Shown piece by piece: positions 1 to 5,921 of a stretch of 7,312 nucleotides of DNA. Position 1 is the stretch's first letter. Every line of letters begins with the position of its first letter. Below the pieces are notes generated by a model. The model saw nothing but the letters and a program-made list of their open reading frames with translations. It did not search any database and was not told the DNA's origin. The translations under genes and the position numbers were made by a program. The DNA is from Opitutales bacterium UBA7389. Lineage in GTDB: Bacteria; Verrucomicrobiota; Verrucomicrobiia; Opitutales; Opitutaceae. The DNA is taken from the NCBI GenBank assembly GCA_002474325.1, contig DKNL01000295.1:29006-36317 (forward strand), read 5' to 3'.

Positions 1-237
1 CAATGGGGGGCTAGAAAGGGTCGATTTAGGCAGGCGATGTCCGAATTGCAAGAAGCGCTGAGATTGGCGGATAGCCGTTATGAAGCTAGGGCGATTACTC
101 AGCTGGATGTTCTAAAGGCTCGTGTCGCATTGACAGAGTCGCGAACCAATCGCTTGGAAGCCAATTATCGAGACATCATCGCCGTGGAGAATCTGCGTCG
201 GGCCCGAGGCGAAGGACACCCGGAATTGGAGGAGTGA
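1..237 (+). CDS. TolC-family outer-membrane efflux protein, C-terminal fragment
   Basis: The reading frame is open from the first base and ends at a TGA at 235-237, giving 78 codons, so the start lies outside the window. The visible part reads as the last helical hairpin of an outer-membrane efflux protein (OEP/TolC family). A long amphipathic helix carries the pattern ALRLADSRYEARAITQLDVL, then a helix containing ARVALTESRTNRLEANY and the tail AVENLRRARGE. The Y-E-A-x-A-I-T-Q-L-D-V-L motif followed by A-x-V-A-L-T is typical of the second repeat of these proteins. In the family, trimers form a beta-barrel in the outer membrane and an alpha-helical tunnel in the periplasm, serving RND, ABC or MFS exporters. 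The partner pump is presumably encoded to the left, out of sight. The substrate cannot be inferred. The protein ends in an acidic GHPELEE tail. The family call is fairly firm; the rest of the gene is unseen. Confidence 0.85.
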   Translation, partial: QWGARKGRFRQAMSELQEALRLADSRYEARAITQLDVLKARVALTESRTNRLEANYRDIIAVENLRRARGEGHPELEE

Positions 238-251
238 GGGGGCTTGTCTCT

Positions 252-274
252 GTGGAGGAATACATTTCCTCCGC
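252..274. terminator. Hairpin in the convergent gap, possible terminator
   Basis: Fifteen bases after the TolC stop codon, GGAGGAA (254-260) pairs with TTCCTCC (266-272). One G-T and one G-C pair extend it to a 9-bp stem (252-260 with 266-274) around a 5-base loop. It lies in the 94-bp gap between two convergent genes, where a bidirectional terminator would be expected. No clear T-run follows on either strand, so intrinsic termination is only suggested. A role in mRNA 3'-end stability is equally possible. Confidence 0.4.
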
Positions 275-331
275 TACCATTAGATTATAAAGGGGGCTGA
301 ACTTTGAAACTATATTCGCCGGCTACCAGGA

Positions 332-2692
332 CTATTCGAAAGGCCACAGGAAGGGCAGTACAGACATTGCTGTCAGAAATACGACGAAGGCTAAGGGAAT
401 ACCCACTTTCAAGTAGTCGTTGAATCGATACCCTCCTGGACCCATGACAAGTATATTGGCAGGGTGGGAGATAGGGCTGGTGAAGCTTGCCGAAGCGGCC
501 ATCGCAATAGCCATCATGACGCTATAAGGCGAGATGCCTAGAGACTCCGCCGATTGGATTGCTATGGGCGACATTAGGACTACGAGGGCTGCCGTTGGTA
601 TGATGGTGGTCGCCAGGGAAGTAATGATGTAGAGGCTAGCCACGACAACCCAAGGCCCTTGGTCACCAACCATCGATAGCAGGCCTTGAGTGAGATAGGT
701 GGCCGCTCCAGTCTCCTGCATCGCCGTTCCCAGAGGAAGCATTCCAGCGATCAGAAAGACGGCTTTCCACTCGATAGAGCGATACGCTTCTTCCATTCGC
801 AAGCATTTGGTTAGCACCATTAGCGTGGCTCCGGCGATTGCGGTAAGAGCGATGGGCATCCAGCCGACGAATACAGGGATAATGACCATCGCCATTATTG
901 TGGAAGCGAGTATGGGTTTGTTTCGCGGCAGCTTCACCAGTTTCGGTAGCTGGCTTAATAGTAGGAAGTCCTTGTCGCCTTGGAGCAATTCCGCTTTTTC
1001 TCTCGGCCCCATAAGCAAGAGCGCGTCGCCATACTCGATCGTTTTATCGCCGAGACCGTAGCGGATAGCGTTCCCTGCTCGTAAAATCCCGAGCAGTTGC
1101 AAGCCGTAGCGATTACGGAGATCCAAATCGGCAGCCGTTTTCCCTGCGATAGTGCTATTGGGCGCGAGCGTGGCCTCAATAAGTTCGATGTCTTCGGCCT
1201 CTAGGATTGCTCTGTCAGCTTCATCCATAGTTTCGATGCTTAGCTGTTGAAGCCCTCGAATCGTATCCAGCTTATCGGGACGGCTATGGAGCATCAGGCG
1301 ATCCCCAACTTGAAGCGACATGTGCGGATCGGGTAGTAGGATCTCCTCGCCTTTACGCTCGATAGCTATGACTTGAATATCGAAAGTCTGACCTAGTCTA
1401 CTGTCCGCCAACGCCTTGCCCTCGAGCCATGACCCATCGGGAATTTCCACTTCGAAAAGCTTTCGCTGGGCTGATTGGTAGCGGTCTATAATCGACTGAG
1501 AGGGGCTCTTGCAATCTTCGAAAAATGGATTGGTTTGGATAGCGTCAACAGCTTCCCTGGAGCCCTGGAGCAGAAGGCGATCGCCGGCATTCAATAGCTG
1601 TCTAGCCAGATTTTGGTGGCGCGTTTCGCCATCCTGATGGATAACAAGGACGTTCAAGCCGAATTGCTGGCGAAAATTGAGTTCCACTATAGTCTTTCCT
1701 GCAAAATCGGCGGAGTCCGATACCTGGGCTTCAATCAAGGATAAACCGGGTTCTAGCGTGAGCCGATTGCCTTGCGATTCGACGGGTTTGAGATCTCGCC
1801 AGCCGATGAGCTCGTTGAGGCGATCTGAATTGCCCTGGGTAAATAGACGATCTCCGTCTTCTAGCATCGTATTGGGATTAGGGGAGAAGAGCGTGCTGCC
1901 TTTTCGTTGGAGGGCGATGACTTGAAATCCGAGAGCCTGGCTGAGATTGGCGTCCGCGAGTGTCCTGCCGGATAGAGGGGAACGCTCATTTAATCTCAGG
2001 TAGAAGGACCGCTCCATCAGCTGGTATTGGCTTTGAAGGGATTGACGGTCGATGGTTTCGGATTCATAAGTGCCCGGATCGCGTTTGGGGAGCAAGAAGC
2101 GAGCCCCGAAGGCGAGAAAGAGGACTCCCGCTATCATGACGGTGCCGCCGATGGGACTGAAATCAAAAAGCCCGAAGGGCTCATATCCAGCCTCTTTGAG
2201 ACTATTGCTAATAAGCAGGTTGGGAGGTGTCCCAATCAAGGTGGTTAATCCTCCAAGAAGAGAGCCGAATGCCAGTGGCATTAAGAGGCGGGAAGGGGCA
2301 ACCCCAGTTTTTCTAGCAATAGATATGACAACCGGAAGCATGAATGCCGCAACCCCGATGTTGTTCATGAAAGCTGACAGGACGCCCGAGGTGAGCATAA
2401 TCACGATGATCATTCTATTTTCCTGAATGCCAGCCAGTTTTAGTACCTGCCTGCCTATGATTGCGGCCACGCCGGTTTCAGTCAGCCCCGCGCTGAGAAT
2501 GAACATGGCCCAAACGGTGATCACCGCGGGATTGCTAAAGCCCGCCAAAGCCTCGGTAGGTGTCACGAGTCCAGTGAATGCCAGAGTCACTAGTACCAAT
2601 AGCGCCACTACATCCATCCGTATTTTTTCGGATATGAAAAGGATGAGGGAAACTACGAGTATGGCGAGAACGATGGCTATTTCGAGAGTCAT
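332..2692 (-). CDS. SLC13/DASS-family anion permease with four tandem RCK_C (TrkA-C) domains
   Basis: This inner-membrane secondary transporter of the divalent anion:sodium symporter type has 786 residues from the chosen ATG. The first membrane half (about residues 1-202) has hydrophobic helices with the family motifs GFSNPAVITV (52-61), FMNNIGVAAFMLP (108-120) and LIGTPPNLLI (152-161). The second half (about 593-786) has PTAALVVLMSPIA (699-711), SPISHPANILVMGPGGY (739-755) and a last helix. Between them lie four RCK_C domains at about 228-297, 312-385, 409-477 and 503-570. Each has the pattern 'L.GKT..DL..R..G...L.I.R.G......P....L..GD.L...G'. RCK_C domains usually sense a cytosolic ligand. 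The substrate is unknown; relatives carry sulfate or dicarboxylates. The frame stays open upstream to a TTG at 2776, but the ATG at 2690-2692 gives MTLEIAIVLAIL, a standard start for this family. No clear Shine-Dalgarno precedes either. The gene is divergent from the PSCyt1 gene. Confidence 0.9.
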   Translation of the reverse strand: MTLEIAIVLAILVVSLILFISEKIRMDVVALLVLVTLAFTGLVTPTEALAGFSNPAVITVWAMFILSAGLTETGVAAIIGRQVLKLAGIQENRMIIVIMLTSGVLSAFMNNIGVAAFMLPVVISIARKTGVAPSRLLMPLAFGSLLGGLTTLIGTPPNLLISNSLKEAGYEPFGLFDFSPIGGTVMIAGVLFLAFGARFLLPKRDPGTYESETIDRQSLQSQYQLMERSFYLRLNERSPLSGRTLADANLSQALGFQVIALQRKGSTLFSPNPNTMLEDGDRLFTQGNSDRLNELIGWRDLKPVESQGNRLTLEPGLSLIEAQVSDSADFAGKTIVELNFRQQFGLNVLVIHQDGETRHQNLARQLLNAGDRLLLQGSREAVDAIQTNPFFEDCKSPSQSIIDRYQSAQRKLFEVEIPDGSWLEGKALADSRLGQTFDIQVIAIERKGEEILLPDPHMSLQVGDRLMLHSRPDKLDTIRGLQQLSIETMDEADRAILEAEDIELIEATLAPNSTIAGKTAADLDLRNRYGLQLLGILRAGNAIRYGLGDKTIEYGDALLLMGPREKAELLQGDKDFLLLSQLPKLVKLPRNKPILASTIMAMVIIPVFVGWMPIALTAIAGATLMVLTKCLRMEEAYRSIEWKAVFLIAGMLPLGTAMQETGAATYLTQGLLSMVGDQGPWVVVASLYIITSLATTIIPTAALVVLMSPIAIQSAESLGISPYSVMMAIAMAASASFTSPISHPANILVMGPGGYRFNDYLKVGIPLAFVVFLTAMSVLPFLWPFE

Positions 2693-2757
2693 GATCGAAT
2701 TGCCGAATAAAATGCCTTGTGACTGATTGGCGGATACAACGGTTTGAGACGATCGGA

Positions 2758-2815
2758 CAATCGGGAGTTGAGGCAACTCTTTATTCGTTTCGGGCGAAAA
2801 GCGAACGCCCGATTG
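2758..2815. promoter_or_regulatory. Nested inverted repeats upstream of the permease
   Basis: Three perfect dyads overlap here. GAGTTG-AGG-CAACTC spans 2765-2779. TCGGGCG (2790-2796) pairs with CGCCCGA (2806-2812). CAATCGGG (2758-2765) pairs with CCCGATTG (2808-2815) and would compete with the second. They lie 66-123 bp upstream of the permease ATG, so they could form alternative folds in its mRNA leader or serve as operator sites. No known riboswitch consensus is apparent. Short dyads also arise by chance, so the functional call is tentative. Confidence 0.3.
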
Positions 2816-2822
2816 GAGAGAA

Positions 2823-2873
2823 GGGCAGGCATCCTGCCTGTATAGAAGATTGGGGAAACAGGCAGGATGCCCG
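2823..2873. repeat. GGCAGGATGCC-type inverted repeat, REP-like interspersed element
   Basis: GGCATCCTGCCTGT (2828-2841) and ACAGGCAGGATGCC (2858-2871) are perfect 14-bp inverted arms around a 16-base spacer. Each arm also contains its own smaller palindrome: GGCAGG-CAT-CCTGCC at 2824-2838 and GGCA-GGA-TGCC at 2861-2871. Two folds are therefore possible, one long hairpin or two short ones. Motifs like these recur as short intergenic elements in planctomycete and verrucomicrobial genomes, and their spurious translations often read 'RQDARAT', as this one does. That comparison is from memory; only one copy is present here, so repetition in this genome is inferred. No transposase gene is in the window. 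Confidence 0.65.
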
Positions 2874-2907
2874 TGCTACTTCAATTTTATGGGTGCTCAG
2901 AGATTTT

Positions 2908-2941
2908 CCGTTACCTTGTTCTGAGATCGTCCGTCACCTTG
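2908..2941. promoter_or_regulatory. Imperfect direct repeat CCGTYACCTTG, possible operator
   Basis: CCGTTACCTTG (2908-2918) recurs as CCGTCACCTTG (2931-2941), matching at 10 of 11 positions with starts 23 bp apart, close to two helical turns. The pair is flanked by TTTTC on the left (2904-2908) and GAAAA on the right (2941-2945). It sits about 80-115 bp upstream of the PSCyt1-gene ATG, a plausible place for an activator or repressor. No regulator family is identified. Confidence 0.3.
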
Positions 2942-3021
2942 AAAACCACGTAGCTAGTTTTAGGTTTTACTTCAATCTAGACATTTCGCAAGTTCGCCGC
3001 CGATGATTCGTCACTTATCCA

Positions 3022-5913
3022 ATGCCCAAAAGAAATAGTTTCAGTGTTTTACTAGTCGCTCCAATGGCGATCGGTATCACTGGAACTGCATTGGGGCAAG
3101 AGCTGGATTTCGAAGCGGATATCGCCCCGATCCTCGAGAAGAAATGCTTGGGATGCCACAATCCGAATATTCTGAAGGGGGACCTCTCGATGGCGACATT
3201 GGCCGATATTCGGTCGGCTGGGGAAGGCATGCTGATTCCTGGAAATTCGAAAGACAGCATGCTGCACTGGATCACCCTGCCATACGGACCAGATGAACCG
3301 CCTGACATGCCTGAAGAAGGGGAGCCCCTGACATCTGAGGAAGCGGATTTCCTGGCCGCCTGGATCGATGGTGGAGCGGACTGGCCCGAAGGCCTGGTTT
3401 TGAAGGAAGCTTCCAAGGCAGGCAAATCCTGGTGGGCTTACCAGGCGATCGGCGATCCAAAGTTTAGTTCCGTAGACCCCTATATTGAGGAGCGACTTTC
3501 AGATGAGGGCTTAGTCATGAATCCAGAGGCGGACCGCCGATCGCTCATCCGACGGGCCACTTACGATTTGATTGGACTACCACCTGCTCCCGAGGAAGTA
3601 GCCGCTTTTGTGAGTGATTCGGATCCACTAGCCTACGAAAAGCTAATCGATCGCTTGCTGGCTTCGCCACATTATGGGGAGCGTTGGGGAAGACACTGGC
3701 TGGATGTGGTGCGCTTTGGGGAAAGCGTGGGATTCGAGCAAAATTGGATAATCGAGGATTTGTGGCCTTTTAGGGACTACGTTATCCAATCGTTAAACGA
3801 GGATAAGCCCTTCGATGTTTTTATTCGTGAGCATCTCGCGGGCGATGTGATCGCCCAAGGCGATCCAGAAGTGGAAATCGGCTCGGCGTTTCTGGTCGCC
3901 GGGCCCTATGACACCGTGAACAATCAAGATGCGGTTCAAGCGGCTCAAATTAGGGCCAATACGCTAGATGAAATCATTAACGCTTCTGGTGAGGCATTTC
4001 TGGGGATGACGCTCAGTTGCGCTCGATGCCACGATCATAAATTCGATCCCATTAGCCAAGTGGATTACTATAAAGTCTTCGCGACGTTTTCTGGAGTTCG
4101 GCATGGCTCCGTTCCTTGGGCGACCCCAGAGCAGAAGCGTGCCAGAGCCCAAAAGTTGAAACCCTTGAACGAGGAGAGAACGCGGTTGGAGACGGAAATA
4201 GAGGATTTGAGAGAGGCGGTACTGGAGCGATCCCGGGAGAATCTGGCTCAATTCGAAGCCGAATGGGTTCGTCCTTCGGTTGATAGAACCGGGACGGAAG
4301 ACCGTTTCGATCCGGTTGTCGCTAAATACGTTCGATTGGTTTGCGAATCGATGGACCTGAATCCGGAGTCCAACACCGGGTTTCGCATTGATGAGTTCGA
4401 AGTTTGGTCGAACGAAGACGAACCACGCAACGTTGCCCTGTCTTCCAATGGAGGCATTGCTTCAGGAAAAGCTCGAGAGATCGAAGACTTTCCGAATGCG
4501 TACGGGGCCCAGCACGCTAACGATGGGGAGATCGGATTCCGCTTTATCGCCACCTCGGATCACTTGGTCATCGAGCTCACGGAGCCAACGGAGATTAGCC
4601 GGGTGTTCTTTTCCAGCGCCCAAGGAGAGGAGGCTCCTGATCTTTTCAAGTTCTCCTTCTTGGCTGACTACCGCATCGAAGTTTCTATGGACGGAGACGA
4701 ATGGCTTGAAGTTGCCCATGGACGCGATCGGAAGCCGGTTTCCAAGAAACCCTTGAATCCGGCCCGGGACGCGACGAACCACAATCCAAGTCACCTCGAT
4801 CACCGTCTCCTAAGGATGGGCCTGAATGAGGAGGAATCTAATCTGCAGGTGGCGTTGAAGCGAGAACTGGCCAACGTTAAGCGGGAGATCAATCGCGTTC
4901 CCGCTCTCCCCACTGCCTGGGTCGGCCGGCGTAGCGAGGAAGATGCGAAAGGGCCTTTTAGCGTCTTTGTCGGGGGCGACCCGCAAAAACCGGGGTCCGA
5001 GGTGATTCCCGCTAGCCTTTCCACCTTGAGCGAATCCTTGCCTGGATACGAATTGACCGAAAACGCCTCGGAATCAGATCGTCGGTTGGCCTACGCAAAT
5101 TGGATAGCCAGCTCAGACAATCCCCTCACCCCTCGTGTTCTAGCTAACAGATTGTGGCACTACCATTTCGGTAAAGGTATCGTGGATACGCCTAACGATT
5201 TCGGATATATGGGCGGTAGACCTACGCATCTAGAGCTCCTGGATTTCCTGGCTGGCAAGCTGATCGATAACGGTTGGCAGTTAAAGCCAATGCACAGAAT
5301 GATCATGCTGTCCGACGTCTATCGGCAATCGTCAACCTGGCGATCAGATGGAGCGGAAATCGATACCGATAGCCGTTTGCTTTGGAGATTTCCACCCCGT
5401 CGGCTTTCGGCGGAGGAAATACGGGATACCATATTGGCAATGTCCGGCGATTTGGATACCCAACCAAGAGGACCTGGATTTAGATTGTATCACTACATGA
5501 GAGACAATGTCTCGACTTACGAACCACTGGACCAGTTTGACCCGGACACTTATCGTCGATCAGTGTACCATCAAAATGCCAGAGCTTCGGTGGTGGATTT
5601 GATGACGGACTTCGATCAAGCGGATTGCACGCTCTCTCAACCACGTCGTTCGCAGACGACGACGCCGTTGCAAGCTTTGACCATGATGAACCACTCCTTT
5701 ACGTTGGATATGGCTGCCTCCTTGGCCGATCGGGCTGTGTCGGAGGCCGGGGGCGACATTGACGAGCAGATAAATAGAGTTTTCGAACTGGCTTTCCAGC
5801 GTCTGCCTGGCCGAGAAGAGCAAACTCGATCTAGAATAGCAGTAGAGAAACATGGGCTTAAGACGCTTTGCCGGGCGATCATAAATTCTAGCGAACTCAT
5901 ATATTTGGATTAA
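3022..5913 (+). CDS. Secreted PSCyt1-DUF1549-DUF1553 protein (planctomycete-type cytochrome c family) with discoidin-like insert
   Basis: A 963-residue exported protein. The signal peptide covers residues 1-25 (hydrophobic VLLVAPMAIGITGTALG, likely cut before QE). PSCyt1 follows at about 28-120, with the haem motif C42-LG-CH46 and probable axial Met96 in PPDMPEEG. DUF1549 (PSCyt2) spans about 154-360, with EADRRSLIRR, DLIGLPPAPEEV, ASPHYGERWGRHWLDV and a second CXXCH at 333-337 in CARCHDHKFDPI. A charged predicted coiled coil occupies about 368-413. A discoidin (F5/8 type C)-like beta domain lies at about 428-575, containing KYVRL, FRIDEFEVWS and YRIEVSMDGDEWLEVA. DUF1553 (PSD1) spans about 686-955, with NPLTPRVLANRLW, FGKGIVDTPNDFG and the typical end NSSELIYLD. 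The ATG is the first start after an in-frame stop at 3004-3006; there is no Shine-Dalgarno. The biochemical function of this family is unproven. Haem attachment and periplasmic or surface location are inferred. It pairs with the DUF1501 gene 8 bp downstream. Confidence 0.93.
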   Translation: MPKRNSFSVLLVAPMAIGITGTALGQELDFEADIAPILEKKCLGCHNPNILKGDLSMATLADIRSAGEGMLIPGNSKDSMLHWITLPYGPDEPPDMPEEGEPLTSEEADFLAAWIDGGADWPEGLVLKEASKAGKSWWAYQAIGDPKFSSVDPYIEERLSDEGLVMNPEADRRSLIRRATYDLIGLPPAPEEVAAFVSDSDPLAYEKLIDRLLASPHYGERWGRHWLDVVRFGESVGFEQNWIIEDLWPFRDYVIQSLNEDKPFDVFIREHLAGDVIAQGDPEVEIGSAFLVAGPYDTVNNQDAVQAAQIRANTLDEIINASGEAFLGMTLSCARCHDHKFDPISQVDYYKVFATFSGVRHGSVPWATPEQKRARAQKLKPLNEERTRLETEIEDLREAVLERSRENLAQFEAEWVRPSVDRTGTEDRFDPVVAKYVRLVCESMDLNPESNTGFRIDEFEVWSNEDEPRNVALSSNGGIASGKAREIEDFPNAYGAQHANDGEIGFRFIATSDHLVIELTEPTEISRVFFSSAQGEEAPDLFKFSFLADYRIEVSMDGDEWLEVAHGRDRKPVSKKPLNPARDATNHNPSHLDHRLLRMGLNEEESNLQVALKRELANVKREINRVPALPTAWVGRRSEEDAKGPFSVFVGGDPQKPGSEVIPASLSTLSESLPGYELTENASESDRRLAYANWIASSDNPLTPRVLANRLWHYHFGKGIVDTPNDFGYMGGRPTHLELLDFLAGKLIDNGWQLKPMHRMIMLSDVYRQSSTWRSDGAEIDTDSRLLWRFPPRRLSAEEIRDTILAMSGDLDTQPRGPGFRLYHYMRDNVSTYEPLDQFDPDTYRRSVYHQNARASVVDLMTDFDQADCTLSQPRRSQTTTPLQALTMMNHSFTLDMAASLADRAVSEAGGDIDEQINRVFELAFQRLPGREEQTRSRIAVEKHGLKTLCRAIINSSELIYLD

Positions 5914-5916
5914 GGA
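5912..5916 (+). promoter_or_regulatory. Ribosome binding site for the DUF1501 gene
   Basis: AAGGA overlaps the TAA stop of the upstream gene and lies 5 bases before the ATG at 5922. It supports this start and suggests translation of the two genes is coupled. The upstream gene lacks such a site. Confidence 0.6.
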
Positions 5917-5921
5917 TACGC

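Larger units (their letters stand above)
2693..3021. other. Non-coding region between divergent genes
   Basis: About 330 bp separate the permease ATG from the PSCyt1-gene ATG. I see no credible gene here. The stretch must hold the promoters of both divergent genes, but I cannot identify a convincing -35/-10 pair for either. TTGAAA at 2939-2944, 16 bp before TAGGTT, is a weak candidate facing right. The recognisable structure is a group of overlapping dyads at 2758-2815, a strong inverted repeat at 2828-2871 and an imperfect direct repeat at 2908-2941. These are listed separately. Confidence 0.8.

Noticed and set aside
2070..2426. 118-codon open frame on the + strand inside the permease gene
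   Set aside because: It is antisense to conserved membrane helices and the GTPPN motif of the permease, with no credible product.
2693..2776. Upstream TTG start that would add 28 residues to the SLC13 permease
   Set aside because: The added residues are polar with no family resemblance. The purine-rich AAAGAG abuts the TTG with no spacing. The ATG at 2692 begins exactly where the family's first membrane helix normally starts.
2765..2783. GAGTTG/CAACTC hairpin followed by TTTATT as a rightward intrinsic terminator
   Set aside because: No gene on the + strand ends upstream of it, the stem has only 6 bp, and the region lies between divergent genes.
2758..2871. Possible CRISPR array or attachment site from clustered repeats
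   Set aside because: The repeats are inverted and different from one another, with no regular spacer pattern, no cas or integrase gene and no tRNA nearby.
2719..3006. 95-codon open frame on the + strand in the intergenic region
   Set aside because: It overlaps the permease 5' region and the inverted repeat, and its translation across the repeat is the spurious NRQDARAT type. No family resemblance is visible.
3015..3425. 136-codon open frame on the - strand over the start of the PSCyt1 gene
   Set aside because: It is antisense to the signal peptide and haem domain. The Ser/Pro-rich low-complexity translation is typical of a shadow frame.
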